Origin: Pseudomonas mangrovi
GTDB lineage: Bacteria; Pseudomonadota; Gammaproteobacteria; Pseudomonadales; Pseudomonadaceae
DNA: 64,000 bases
NCBI RefSeq assembly: GCF_003052585.1
Contig: NZ_QASN01000002.1
Span: 434,001 to 498,000 of the forward strand
Direction of reading: 5' to 3'
A program made the position numbers and the translations under genes. Below the pieces are notes generated by a model. That model was not told the origin of the DNA. It did no database searches and saw only the letters and a program-made list of their open reading frames with translations. The first letter of the stretch is position 1. Every line of letters begins with the position of its first letter. Below, piece by piece: positions 20,622 to 31,653 of this stretch.

Positions 20622-22111
20622 GGCGAATGTTCCTCAAGCAATTCTCGAACAGGTGCAATCAGATCGCTGGCCGCAATGCCGCGCCCCTGGCTACCCAGCC
20701 GCTCGCCGGCACGCGCATGCAACCAGACCGCCAGGTGTGCGGCCGCCTGCGCACTCATGCCCTGGGCCAGCAGGGCGCCGATGATACCCGCCAGCACGTC
20801 GCCCAGTCCGGCGCCGGCCATCGCCGGATGACCGTGATCACAGAGCGCCAGCTCGCCCTCCGGCGTAGCGATCAGGCTGCCGGCGCCCTTGAGCACGACA
20901 CAGGCGGCGAACTTCTGCGCCAGGCTGAGCGCCGCCTGAGGCCGGTCAGCCTGGACCTGGGCGCCGCTACATCCGAGCAGACGCGCGGCCTCGCCCGGAT
21001 GCGGCGTCAGCACCAGCCCTGCTGGGGCCTGGACCACGCCGGCAGCCAGCAGATTGAGCGCATCGGCATCCCAGACTTGACGCTTATCACTGCGGCTGGC
21101 GGCGACACTGAGCAGGCTGCGGCCCCAGGCGCTCTGCCCGAGCCCCGGCCCGACCACCAGCACGTCGGCCGCCTCGACCAGCGGCAGCACCTGATTGGCC
21201 GAGGCCAGGCCGCGCACCATCAGCTCCGGGCAACGCGCCAGAAAGGCGCCCACATGCACCTCGCGGGTCGCCGCACTGACCAGCCCGGCACCGCAGCGCA
21301 GCGCGCTCTGCGCCGCCAGCAGCGCGGCGCCACCGGTCCCGCTGTCGCCACCGATCACCAGCAGCCGACCGAAGTCGCCCTTGTGCGCATCACGCTGCCG
21401 CGGTGGTAACGCTTGCAGACCGGCCGCCGTCAACCGTCGCGCCTTCACGGGAACACCGGCGAGAATCGCCGGATCGGCACGCAGGTCGTCGAACACGAGA
21501 TCGCCGACCAGGGTCGGACCATCGCCGCTGAACAGCCCGAGCTTGAGGCCGATGAAGGTCACCGTCAGCTCGGCGCGCACCGCGCAGCCGAGCACCCGCC
21601 CACTGTCGGCACAGAGCCCGGACGGGACATCCAGCGCCAGGACCGGCAGCCGGCTGGCATTGATCGCTTCGATCGCTTCACGATAGGGACTGTGTACCTC
21701 GCCACTGAGCCCGGTGCCGAGCAGCGCATCCACCAGCACGCCCTGCAGCGAAGTCCGGGCGGCCCACGGCAGGACGGCAACCCCCGCCGCCTGCGCCGCC
21801 TCGAAGGCCAGACGCGCATCGCCAGCCAGACGCTGCGGATCGCCAACGGCCAGCACCCGCACCGTCCAGCCGGCCTTCTGCGCCAGCGCCGCCAGCAGAT
21901 AGCCATCGCCGGCGTTGTTGCCGCTGCCGGCCAGCACATCCACGCGCGTGCTCTGCGGCCAGCGGCGGCGCAGCGCCCGCCACGCGGCCTGGGCGGCGCG
22001 CTGCATCAGCTCGAAACCAGCCGTGCCGGCGGCAATCAGGCGCGCATCGAGGTCACGGACCTGCGCGGCGCTGTACAACACGGAAGGAAGCTCATCCCGG
22101 GGCTGGAGCAT
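20609..22111 (-). CDS. nnr: Bifunctional NAD(P)HX epimerase / ADP-dependent NAD(P)HX dehydratase
   Basis: This 500-residue fusion repairs hydrated NAD(P)H. The N-terminal YjeF_N epimerase domain (about 1-210) shows [13 protein letters not shown] and LALDVPSGL. The C-terminal YjeF_C dehydratase, a ribokinase-fold domain (about 225-495), shows [49 protein letters not shown] and [16 protein letters not shown]. The frame stays open far upstream, but homology begins at [17 protein letters not shown], so I start at 22111. It is divergent from queG across 210 bp, the usual arrangement. Confidence 0.94.
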   Translation of the reverse strand: MLQPRDELPSVLYSAAQVRDLDARLIAAGTAGFELMQRAAQAAWRALRRRWPQSTRVDVLAGSGNNAGDGYLLAALAQKAGWTVRVLAVGDPQRLAGDARLAFEAAQAAGVAVLPWAARTSLQGVLVDALLGTGLSGEVHSPYREAIEAINASRLPVLALDVPSGLCADSGRVLGCAVRAELTVTFIGLKLGLFSGDGPTLVGDLVFDDLRADPAILAGVPVKARRLTAAGLQALPPRQRDAHKGDFGRLLVIGGDSGTGGAALLAAQSALRCGAGLVSAATREVHVGAFLARCPELMVRGLASANQVLPLVEAADVLVVGPGLGQSAWGRSLLSVAASRSDKRQVWDADALNLLAAGVVQAPAGLVLTPHPGEAARLLGCSGAQVQADRPQAALSLAQKFAACVVLKGAGSLIATPEGELALCDHGHPAMAGAGLGDVLAGIIGALLAQGMSAQAAAHLAVWLHARAGERLGSQGRGIAASDLIAPVRELLEEHSPCLD

Positions 22112-22321
22112 ATCGATGGGCCTGTCGAGTCGATGCCGCTTGACGGCGGCGGTCTGGCGCTTGGACCAGGCGCTCGTCGCTACGTTGCCTGGCAATGCCG
22201 CGCAGTATCGGGCCGGGGCGCGTAGAAATCGAGCCTGCTGCATCGACCGACGAGCAGCGGCGCGGGCCTGTTGCCGGCAGCTCTGGCAGAATTGCCGGCA
22301 TTCCGCAGCCGGCGCACCCGC

Positions 22322-23398
22322 ATGACCGCACCCACACTCGACCTCGACCAGCTCGCCAGCAGCATCCGCAGCTGGGGCCAGGCGCTGGGTTTTCAGCAGG
22401 TGGGCATCGCTGGCGTCGAGCTGGGCGAGCACGAAGCGCACCTGCAGCGCTGGCTGGAGGCCGGCTACCAGGGCGAGATGGACTACATGGCCGCCCACGG
22501 CAGCAAGCGTTCGCACCCCGACGAACTGGTGCCCGGCACGTTGCGGGTAATTTCGCTGCGCATGGACTACCTGCCGGGCGACACGCGCATGGCGCAGCGC
22601 CTGGCCGAGCCGGAGAAGGCCTACGTGTCGCGTTACGCGCTGGGCCGCGACTACCACAAGCTGGTCCGCAAGCGCCTGCAACAGCTGGCCGAGCGCATCC
22701 AGCAGGAAGTCGGCCCGTTTGGCTACCGCGCCTTCGTCGACAGCGCACCCGTGCTGGAAAAGGCCCTGGCCGAACAGGCCGGGCTGGGCTGGATCGGCAA
22801 GAACACCCTGCTGCTCAATCGCCAGGCCGGCAGCTGGTTCTTCCTCGGCGAGCTGTTCGTCGACATTCCGCTGCCAGTGGATGCGCCGCAGGACAGCGAC
22901 CATTGCGGTCGCTGCACGGCCTGCCTGGACATCTGCCCGACCGCTGCCTTCGTCGGCGAGCGGCTGCTGGATGCACGGCGCTGCATCTCCTACCTGACCA
23001 TCGAGCTCAAGGGCGCCATTCCCAGCGAGCTGCGCAGCCTGATCGGCAACCGCGTGTTCGGCTGCGACGACTGCCAGATCGTCTGCCCCTGGAACCGCTT
23101 CGCCCGGCCGACCGAGCAGGGGGACTTCCAGCCGCGGCACAGCCTGGACAATGCCGAGCTGGCACAGCTGTTCCGCTGGAGCGAGGAAGAGTTTCTCAGC
23201 CGCACCGAAGGCTCACCGCTGCGCCGTGCCGGCTACCAGCGCTGGCTGCGCAACCTGGCCGTGGGCCTGGGCAATGCGCCCTCGACGTTGCCGGTGCTGG
23301 AAGCGCTGAAGGCACGCCAGGATGATCCGTCCGAGCTGGTGCGCGAGCATGTCGCCTGGGCACTGGAGGAGCATCGTCGGCGCGGGGCGCCGGTCTGA
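22322..23398 (+). CDS. queG: Epoxyqueuosine reductase QueG
   Basis: This 358-residue cobalamin- and Fe-S-dependent enzyme makes queuosine from epoxyqueuosine in tRNA. Two 4Fe-4S motifs are visible: CGRCTACLDICPTAAF and CDDCQIVCPWNRFA. Upstream blocks VDSAPVLEKALAEQAGLGWIGKNTLL and the C-terminal HEAT-like region (HVAWALEEHRR) fit the family. I start at MTAPTLDLDQLA (22322); an upstream in-frame ATG lacks homology. It is divergently arranged with nnr, as in E. coli and Pseudomonas. Confidence 0.95.
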   Translation: MTAPTLDLDQLASSIRSWGQALGFQQVGIAGVELGEHEAHLQRWLEAGYQGEMDYMAAHGSKRSHPDELVPGTLRVISLRMDYLPGDTRMAQRLAEPEKAYVSRYALGRDYHKLVRKRLQQLAERIQQEVGPFGYRAFVDSAPVLEKALAEQAGLGWIGKNTLLLNRQAGSWFFLGELFVDIPLPVDAPQDSDHCGRCTACLDICPTAAFVGERLLDARRCISYLTIELKGAIPSELRSLIGNRVFGCDDCQIVCPWNRFARPTEQGDFQPRHSLDNAELAQLFRWSEEEFLSRTEGSPLRRAGYQRWLRNLAVGLGNAPSTLPVLEALKARQDDPSELVREHVAWALEEHRRRGAPV

Positions 23399-23418
23399 GC
23401 GACCAACCGAGCCTCATG

Positions 23419-23501
23419 GCGCAATGCGCTGCGCTTATTGCGCCCTACGGGACGCCGGTCGCTGATGTAGGGTGGATTAGCCGCGCGCGGCGTAATCCAC
23501 C
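23419..23501. repeat. Intergenic palindromic repeat, family 1 copy A
   Basis: Two hairpins lie in tandem between the convergent queG and response-regulator genes: GCGCAAT...ATTGCGC (23419-23443) and GGTGGATTA-GCCGCGCGCGGCG-TAATCCACC (23471-23501, perfect 9-bp outer arms). The same pair recurs at 33878-33938 and 34001-34073. The position suggests a bidirectional transcript end or a REP-like element. Confidence 0.8.
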
Positions 23502-23515
23502 GCTGGGCGTTGGAT

Positions 23516-24151
23516 TCACCCGCGCAGCCGCAGCGGATCGACCAGGCCGGCGGCGATGACCATGCCGACCAGTTCGGGCAGGCTCTGTGCCTGCATGCGC
23601 TTCATCACCCGGCCACGGTAGAGGTCGACGGTCTTCACGCTGATGCCCAGTTGCTCGGCAATCTCGCGGTTGCTGTAGCCGCGCACCAGTGGCAGCAGCA
23701 CATCGCGCTCGCGCGGGGTCAGGCCGTCCAGGCGTGCCTGCACCTCGGCCAGTCCGGCGCCGGTTGGCGCCCGCTGGACCTGGCGGCTGAGCGCCTGCTG
23801 CACGCTGTCGAGCAGCAGTTGCTCGTTGTACGGCTTCTCGATGAAGTCCACCGCGCCGGCGCGAAACGCCCGCACCACGATGGGCACGTCGGCATGCCCG
23901 CTGACGAAGATCACCGGCAGATCGAGGCCACGCTGGCGCATCTCTTCCTGCACGTTGAGCCCCCCCATGCCGGGCATACGCACATCGAGCAGCACACAGG
24001 CCGCTGCCGCCGGCTCGCAGGCATCGAGAAAAGCCCGTCCGCTGGTGAACGGCAGCGCCTTCAGGCCCACCGATTCGAGCAGCCAGACGGTGGAATCGAG
24101 CATGCCCTGGTCATCATCGACCACGTAGACCCGCTGTTGCTGAATCGTCAT
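23516..24151 (-). CDS. FixJ/StyR/TodT-type LuxR-family response regulator
   Basis: This 211-residue regulator has a receiver domain with acidic pocket DDD (12-14), phospho-acceptor D56 (VLLDVRMPGMGG) and K106, and a C-terminal LuxR helix-turn-helix (LTPRERDVLLPLVRGYSNREIAEQLGIS, about 145-200). The start MTIQQQRVYVVDDD at 24151 overlaps the kinase stop by 4 bp (ATGA), so the pair is translationally coupled. The architecture matches FixJ, StyR and TodT, which activate catabolic or respiratory genes. The likely target is the divergent acyl-CoA synthetase operon, whose promoter has a StyR-like palindrome. Confidence 0.9.
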   Translation of the reverse strand: MTIQQQRVYVVDDDQGMLDSTVWLLESVGLKALPFTSGRAFLDACEPAAAACVLLDVRMPGMGGLNVQEEMRQRGLDLPVIFVSGHADVPIVVRAFRAGAVDFIEKPYNEQLLLDSVQQALSRQVQRAPTGAGLAEVQARLDGLTPRERDVLLPLVRGYSNREIAEQLGISVKTVDLYRGRVMKRMQAQSLPELVGMVIAAGLVDPLRLRG

Positions 24152-26427
24152 TCGTCTGTTTCCTCCGCTGATTCCTGGCGCCCGACCGGCAGCCGGCATT
24201 CCAGACACAGGCCACCGCCTTCGGCCGCAAAGGCCTCGAGCGCGCCGCCGAAGCCTTCGATGATGCTGCGGCTCATCGACAGGCCCAGGCCAAGCCCCTC
24301 GGCCTTGCTGGTGTAGAAAGGGGTGAAGATGTGCTGCAGGGCTTCGGCGGCGACGCCCGGCCCCTGGTCACGCACGCGAATGCACAGGACATCGTCCTGC
24401 TGCAGCGCGCTCAATTCGATACTCGAAGGCTGCCCCGGATGGGCCTCGCCGTTGGCATCCATGGCGTTGCGCAACAGATTGAGCAACACCTGTTCAAGCA
24501 GCACCCGGTCGGCATACACCGACGGCAGCTGCGACGCGAAGTCCTCGATGATACGCACCTGACGGGTGCCCGCCTCCCACTGGCATAGGCGCACGGCCTC
24601 GCGCGCCACGGCATCCGCCTGCAGCGCCTGCATGCGCCGCTGGCCCTTGCGCAAAAAGCCGCGTAGCCGCTTGATCACCTCGGCGGCGTGGTTGGCGTGG
24701 GCGGTAATGCGCTCCAGACCCTGGGCGATGCGCTCGGCCGCCTGCGGGTTGCTGCCCAGCGCCTGCAGGTAGCGCTGGCTGGCGCCGGCATAGTTGACCA
24801 CGGCCGCCAGCGGCTGGTTGATCTCGTGGGCGATGCCCGAGGCCAGCTCGCCGAGCGTGACCAGCCGCGCGGTGTGCGCCAGCTCGTCCTGGTGGCGGCG
24901 CTGCTGCGCCTCGCGCAGCTCGCGTTCGGTCATGTCGCGCGCCACCAGCGAATGGTAGTGCTCGCCGCCTGCCGAGCTGTGCGCCAGCAGCACCAGCGAC
25001 ACCGGCAGGCTCGCCGATCCGTCGCAAGGCAGCAGGCGTGCCTCGCAGGACCAGACGCCGACGCGCTCGGCGCTGGCCCAGCCATCGCGTTGCAGCCGCT
25101 GCAGATCATCGGCGCCGAGCAACTGTTCCAGGCGCGGTGCAGCGACCCCATCCTGCAGCGCCAGGGCGCGCCGCGCCGCCGGATTCAGATAGCTCAACTG
25201 GCCGCCGGGCTCGACGAACAGCACCAGATCGGTATTGGCTTCAACCACCTCGGCCAGGCGCCGACGATTTTCCTCGGCGCGCACCCGCGCGGTGATGTCG
25301 CGCGACACGCTGACCACCTCCACCACCGCCCCGGTGTAAGTCTCGCGGATCGCCCGGCTGGCAGTCTCGAACCACAGGTAGTGGCCATCACGATGACGGA
25401 TGCGGAAGGTCATGGTGTGGTAGCCGTCCTGCTCCAGAGCAGCCTGCGCCTGCTGCAGCAGCGGCGCGTCCTGCGGATGGATCAGCTCGCCCACCGGCTG
25501 CCCGCGCAGGGCCTCAGGCCAGATGCCAAGTAGCGTCCAGCTCGCCGGCGAGGCGTCCAGGTAGCGCCCGTCGGGGGTGTGACGGGAGATCAGGTCGGTG
25601 GTGTTCTCGGTGATCAGCCGGTACAGCCGGCGGGCCTGGGCCGCCTCGCGACCGGTGCGGATTTCCTCGGTGGCCTCGCGGCAGCGCGCCAGCACCCGGC
25701 CTTCGGTGGTATCGGGAATGAAGCACCAGATCAGGCTGCGCTCGCCCACCTGGGCCTCGACCTGCTCGATGGCGCGGCCCTGGGCCAGGCAGGCACGCAC
25801 CAGCGGCGCGTGATTGACCGGCAGCAGTGTCTCGACCACGCCACCTTCGCTGTCCAGCAGGCGCTGCAGCGCGGCGTTGAATTCCAGCGGTCGCGCCGCA
25901 TCGTCGAGCAGCAGGCTCGGTTGCGGATCGTCGGCGAGCAGCGGCGCGGCGCGCGCCAGACCCAGCGCCAGCGGCAGGGTCTGGCGCAACAGCAGCAGCC
26001 AGCCGCGCAGCCAGGCATCGTCCGCATCGTCCTCCAGCTGCACCAGCAACAGCCCCGGCTCGCCAGGTGCCAGCTCCAGCGCCTGGGCCAGACCGTGGGC
26101 CAGGCCGGCCCGACGCAGACGCCCGGCCAGCCAGCAATCCAGATTACGCAGCTCGGCCAGGGTCAGGCAGTGCTGTTCGGCCAGCCAGGCGCGCAGCGGC
26201 AGGTCACTGGCCTGCAGCGGATCACCCTGGCCCGGCGGCAATTGCGCCGTCTGACCGAGATGGGCATAGGTGCCACTGCCCGCCTGCCAGTGCAGGTACC
26301 AGACGCCATGCACCTGCGGATAGGCGCGCAGCACCCGGCACAGTGCGGCAGCAGCCTCGGCCGCCGGTCGCTGCGCCCGCACCGCATGCAGCAGGCCCTC
26401 CAGCTGCAACGCCTGATCGCCCGCCAT
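24148..26427 (-). CDS. PAS-domain sensor histidine kinase, partner of the FixJ-type regulator
   Basis: This 759-residue kinase has no obvious membrane segment, so it probably senses a cytoplasmic signal. The N-terminal 250 residues are Leu/Gln-rich and unassigned. A PAS/PAC module follows (RLYRLITENTTDLISRHTPDG ... RDITARV, about 265-395), then a second PAS (about 400-510). The HisKA H-box is TLGELASGIAHEINQPLAAVVNY, and the ATPase has LLNLLRNAMDANGE, VRDQGPGV and FTPFYTSKAEGLGLGLSMSRSI. FixL and TodS use similar kinase modules. The start at 26427 has GGGAGGG just upstream. It is divergent from the acyl-CoA synthetase gene. Confidence 0.9.
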   Translation of the reverse strand: MAGDQALQLEGLLHAVRAQRPAAEAAAALCRVLRAYPQVHGVWYLHWQAGSGTYAHLGQTAQLPPGQGDPLQASDLPLRAWLAEQHCLTLAELRNLDCWLAGRLRRAGLAHGLAQALELAPGEPGLLLVQLEDDADDAWLRGWLLLLRQTLPLALGLARAAPLLADDPQPSLLLDDAARPLEFNAALQRLLDSEGGVVETLLPVNHAPLVRACLAQGRAIEQVEAQVGERSLIWCFIPDTTEGRVLARCREATEEIRTGREAAQARRLYRLITENTTDLISRHTPDGRYLDASPASWTLLGIWPEALRGQPVGELIHPQDAPLLQQAQAALEQDGYHTMTFRIRHRDGHYLWFETASRAIRETYTGAVVEVVSVSRDITARVRAEENRRRLAEVVEANTDLVLFVEPGGQLSYLNPAARRALALQDGVAAPRLEQLLGADDLQRLQRDGWASAERVGVWSCEARLLPCDGSASLPVSLVLLAHSSAGGEHYHSLVARDMTERELREAQQRRHQDELAHTARLVTLGELASGIAHEINQPLAAVVNYAGASQRYLQALGSNPQAAERIAQGLERITAHANHAAEVIKRLRGFLRKGQRRMQALQADAVAREAVRLCQWEAGTRQVRIIEDFASQLPSVYADRVLLEQVLLNLLRNAMDANGEAHPGQPSSIELSALQQDDVLCIRVRDQGPGVAAEALQHIFTPFYTSKAEGLGLGLSMSRSIIEGFGGALEAFAAEGGGLCLECRLPVGRQESAEETDE

Positions 26428-26461
26428 GAACCCTCCCGATACAGATCTAGTAATTAACCTA

Positions 26462-26477
26462 TACAACTATGGTTTAA
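26462..26477. promoter_or_regulatory. Candidate operator for the FixJ/StyR-type regulator
   Basis: The 16-mer TACAACTATGGTTTAA matches 11 of 16 positions of the StyR/TodT palindrome as I recall it (ATAAACCATGGTTTAT). A possible -10 of the plus-strand synthetase promoter is TATAAA at 26502-26507, with no recognisable -35, giving a start near 26514. The box centre would then be about -44, a class II activator position. The nearby ATAAACC (26495-26501) may be a second half-site. Confidence 0.5.
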
Positions 26478-26583
26478 CTACCATCAAAAGCCAAATAAAC
26501 CTATAAAGCACATCAGCAAATCGGCCGCTCCGCGCGGAAGATACCTGAATACCCAGAGCCAACAATTCGCCACAGGTATAAGC

Positions 26584-28206
26584 ATGTCGATCTACGAACA
26601 GGGCCTGCCCCGCTCCGCCGTCAACCACATCGCCCTCTCGCCGCTCAGCTTCATCGAGCGCACCGCGGCCATCTACCCGGACTATCCGGCAGTGGTGCAC
26701 GGCTCGATCCGCCGCACCTGGGCGCAGACCTATACCCGTTGCCGGCGCCTGGCCTCGGCGCTGGCCGGGCGCGGCATCGGCAAGGGCGACACCGTGGCGG
26801 TGATGCTGCCGAACATTCCGCAGATGCTCGAAGCGCACTTCGGCGTGCCGATGATCGGCGCGGTGCTCAACACCCTCAACGTGCGCCTGGACGCCGAGGC
26901 CATCGCCTTCATGCTGCAGCACGGCGAAGCCAAGGTGCTGATCACCGACCGCGAGTTCTTCGACGTGATCCACGCCGCCGTCGGCATGCTCGACCATCCG
27001 CCGCTGGTGATCGACGTCGACGATCCGGAATATGGCGAAGGCCAGGCAGTCAGCGACCTGGACTACGAAGCCTTCCTCGCCGAGGGCGATCCCGAATTCG
27101 CCTGGCAGTGGCCGGACGACGAGTGGCAGGCGATCAGCCTCAACTACACCTCCGGCACCACCGGCAATCCCAAGGGCGTGGTCTACCACCACCGCGGCGC
27201 TTTCCTCAACGCCATGGGCAACCAGATGACCTGGAACATGGGCAACCATCCGGTCTACCTGTGGACCTTGCCGATGTTCCACTGCAACGGCTGGTGCTAC
27301 CCCTGGACGATCACCGCGCTGGCCGGCGTGCACGTGTTCCTGCGCCGGGTGGACCCGGCGCGCATCCTCACCCTGATCCGCGACGAGCAGGTCAGCCACC
27401 TGTGCGGCGCGCCCATCGTGCTCAATGCGCTGGTCAACATGCCGGCCGAGGCCAAGGCGGCCATCGATCATCCGGTCAACGCCATGGTCGCCGGCGCCGC
27501 GCCGCCGGCCAAGGTCATCGGCGCGGTCGAGGAAATGGGCATCCGCGTGACCCACGTCTACGGCCTGACCGAGGTCTACGGCCCGGTGACCCTGTGCGCC
27601 TGGCACGCCGAGTGGGATGAACTGCCGCTGGATCAGCGCGCACAGATCAAGGCGCGCCAGGGCGTGCGCTACCCGACCCTGGAAGGCGTCATGGTCGGCG
27701 ACCCCAAGACCCTGGAACCGGTACCGCGCGACGGCCAGACCATCGGCGAGATCTTCATGCGCGGCAACACCGTGATGAAGGGCTACCTGAAGAACCCGAC
27801 CGCCACCGCCGAATCCTTCGAGGGCGGCTGGTTCCACACCGGCGACCTGGCGGTGTGCCACCCCGACGGCTACGTGGAGATCCGCGACCGCCTCAAGGAC
27901 ATCATCATCTCCGGCGGCGAGAACATCTCCACCATCGAGCTGGAAGGCGTGCTCTATCGCCACCACGGCGTGCTGGAGGCAGCGGTGGTGGCGCGACCGG
28001 ACGAGAAGTGGGGCGAGACGCCCTGCGCCTTCATCACCCTCAAGGCCGACCACGCCGATGTGCGCGAGAGCGACATCATCGCCTTCTGCCGCGAGCACCT
28101 GGCCGGCTTCAAGGTGCCGCGCAGCGTGGTCTTCACCCAGCTGCCCAAGACCAGCACCGGCAAGATCCAGAAATACGTGCTGCGCGACATGGCCCGCGCC
28201 CTCTGA
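26584..28206 (+). CDS. Acyl-CoA synthetase (medium-chain / DmdB-like AMP-forming ligase)
   Basis: This 540-residue ANL-family ligase activates a carboxylic acid to its CoA thioester at the cost of ATP to AMP. The P-loop is YTSGTTGNPKGVVYHHRG (about 187-204), and further motifs are HVYGLTEVYGPVT, GWFHTGDLAV and DRLKDIIISGGENISTIELE; the catalytic lysine is in TSTGKIQKY near the end. Homologues of this length are often annotated as medium-chain or methylmercaptopropionate-CoA ligases, but the substrate cannot be read from sequence. It is the first gene of the operon divergent from the two-component pair. Confidence 0.9.
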   Translation: MSIYEQGLPRSAVNHIALSPLSFIERTAAIYPDYPAVVHGSIRRTWAQTYTRCRRLASALAGRGIGKGDTVAVMLPNIPQMLEAHFGVPMIGAVLNTLNVRLDAEAIAFMLQHGEAKVLITDREFFDVIHAAVGMLDHPPLVIDVDDPEYGEGQAVSDLDYEAFLAEGDPEFAWQWPDDEWQAISLNYTSGTTGNPKGVVYHHRGAFLNAMGNQMTWNMGNHPVYLWTLPMFHCNGWCYPWTITALAGVHVFLRRVDPARILTLIRDEQVSHLCGAPIVLNALVNMPAEAKAAIDHPVNAMVAGAAPPAKVIGAVEEMGIRVTHVYGLTEVYGPVTLCAWHAEWDELPLDQRAQIKARQGVRYPTLEGVMVGDPKTLEPVPRDGQTIGEIFMRGNTVMKGYLKNPTATAESFEGGWFHTGDLAVCHPDGYVEIRDRLKDIIISGGENISTIELEGVLYRHHGVLEAAVVARPDEKWGETPCAFITLKADHADVRESDIIAFCREHLAGFKVPRSVVFTQLPKTSTGKIQKYVLRDMARAL

Positions 28207-28293
28207 TCCCGGAAGGCCGCCCGGCGCGGCCGCCCCTGCGCTTTCAACAACAACAAGATGCGGTCACGCCCTGCCTGACCGATGGAGGCACAC

Positions 28294-29664
28294 ATGCAAC
28301 TGATTCACCGAAAGGACGGCGACGAGCAGCCGTACTGGAAGGCCGGCCCGTTCAAGCTGCGCCTGCCGTTCGTCCACTACCGCTGGGAAACCGCGGAGAT
28401 GCTCCAGGCCCTGATCATGTTCGTGGTCAGCCTGGCGATGATCCCGCTGCTGGAGAAATACCTCGGCCTGCCCTATGACGTGGCGCTGGCCTACGTGGTG
28501 GTCTGCGGTATCGGCTTCATGCTGCCGGCGCTGCTCGGCGTGCCCTTCGTGCCCGGCTGGATCACCCCGGGCATCCCGGTGGTGCTGCTGTTCCTTGGCA
28601 AGTTCGAGCCCGGCCCGCAGGCGATCCAGGCATTGTTCGCCCTGCAGTTCCTGGTCTTCGTGATCTTCCTCATCCTCGGCGTCACCCGCCTGGGCAGCAC
28701 CCTGGTGCGGCTGTTCCCCAACTCGATGAAGGGCGGGATCATCATCGGTGCCGGCATCGCCGCGCTGATGGGCGAGATCAGCGCCGGCGGCCGCCTGGCC
28801 AACACGCCGATCTCCCTGGCGCTGGGCAGCCTGATCTGCCTGTACCTGATGTTCTCGGTGTCCTTCAAAGGCCTTACCGAGCGCCTGCCGCTGGCGCGCA
28901 AGATCGTCAACTACGGCATGGTGCCGGGCATGCTGATCGCCATCTTCATCGGCATCGGCGTAGGCGAGTACAAGATGCCCGACATCAAATGGGGCATCAC
29001 CGCGCCGGCCTTCGGCGAGATGTGGAACTACCTGCCGTTCAACGTCGGCTTCCCCGGCCTGGACGTGTTCCTGCTGGCGGTACCCACCGCGGTGATCGCC
29101 TATGTGATCGCCTTCGGCGACATCATCGTCGGCCAGTCGCTGATGCAGCGCGCCGACGAGCTGCGCACCGACGAGAAGATCGACGACAACGTCGATCGCG
29201 TCCACCTGGTCACCGCCATCCGCAACGCCCTGCACGCCTTCTTCGCGCCCTATCCCGGCCTCGCCGGCCCGCTCTGGACCGCCGTCGCGGCAACCATGGC
29301 CGAGCGTTACAAGTACGGCCGCAAGGCGATGGACTCGATCTACAGCGGCGCCGGCACCTTCTGGATTACCGGTTTCATCGCGCTGTTCATGCTGCCGCTG
29401 GTCAGTTTCTTCCAGCCGGTGCTGCCCATCGCCCTGTCGCTGACGCTGATCCTCACCGGCTACATCTGCCTGATGGTGGGCTTCGAGCAGCTGACCAACA
29501 ACACCGAGCGCGGCATCGCCGGAACCATGGGCGTGGTGCTGGCGGTCTACGGCGCCGGCTGGGGCCTGGCGGCCGGGGCTGCGCTGTACATACTGGTGGA
29601 GCGCACCCATCTGCTGAAGTTCGCCACATCGAAAGACCCGGTCAGCGCACCCGACGCCGACTGA
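28294..29664 (+). CDS. Multi-pass permease, NCS2 (xanthine/uracil) type fold
   Basis: This 456-residue protein has about 12-14 hydrophobic segments, for example MLQALIMFVVSLAMIPLL, VVLLFLGKF, FLVFVIFLILG, GGIIIGAGIAALMGE and FWITGFIALFMLPLV. The overall pattern resembles nucleobase/ascorbate (NCS2) permeases, but the match is distant. GGAGG five nt before the ATG at 28294 fixes the start; the ATG at 28282 has no site. It is sandwiched between an acyl-CoA synthetase and an acyl-CoA dehydrogenase, so a carboxylic acid is a likelier substrate than a nucleobase. No purine-catabolism gene is nearby. Confidence 0.75.
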   Translation: MQLIHRKDGDEQPYWKAGPFKLRLPFVHYRWETAEMLQALIMFVVSLAMIPLLEKYLGLPYDVALAYVVVCGIGFMLPALLGVPFVPGWITPGIPVVLLFLGKFEPGPQAIQALFALQFLVFVIFLILGVTRLGSTLVRLFPNSMKGGIIIGAGIAALMGEISAGGRLANTPISLALGSLICLYLMFSVSFKGLTERLPLARKIVNYGMVPGMLIAIFIGIGVGEYKMPDIKWGITAPAFGEMWNYLPFNVGFPGLDVFLLAVPTAVIAYVIAFGDIIVGQSLMQRADELRTDEKIDDNVDRVHLVTAIRNALHAFFAPYPGLAGPLWTAVAATMAERYKYGRKAMDSIYSGAGTFWITGFIALFMLPLVSFFQPVLPIALSLTLILTGYICLMVGFEQLTNNTERGIAGTMGVVLAVYGAGWGLAAGAALYILVERTHLLKFATSKDPVSAPDAD

Positions 29665-29742
29665 CCCTTCGGCCGCCACCGCGCGGCCCTTTTCATCGAC
29701 GAACCGCCGCGCCCTGCGCGGCGCACTGCCACGAGGTGACCC

Positions 29743-31515
<1,773 letters not shown>

Positions 31516-31565
31516 TCCCCTGACAACCCTGCCCGTGCTTGCCACGGGCTCACCCTTTTGAGCGT

Positions 31566-31602
31566 GCGCGGTGCCACTCCCCTTTCGGCGCCGCGCCTTT
31601 TT
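31566..31602 (+). terminator. Hairpin with T-tract between acyl-CoA dehydrogenase and thiolase genes
   Basis: A 10-bp stem GCGCGGTGCC / GGCGCCGCGC (one G-T pair) with an 11-nt loop is followed by CTTTTTATT. A second, weaker hairpin (GCCCGTG / CACGGGC) lies just upstream near 31531. It could end the synthetase-permease-dehydrogenase transcript or attenuate expression of the thiolase. Confidence 0.65.
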
Positions 31603-31653
31603 ATTGCCTGCAACCGGCGCCGCGCCGGTTCTGCCGAGGGAGTTTCACCTGCC

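Noticed and set aside
22112..23140. Upstream extension of the nnr reading frame, giving an 843-residue protein
   Set aside because: The extension is antisense to queG and lacks homology; the family N-terminus lies at 22111.
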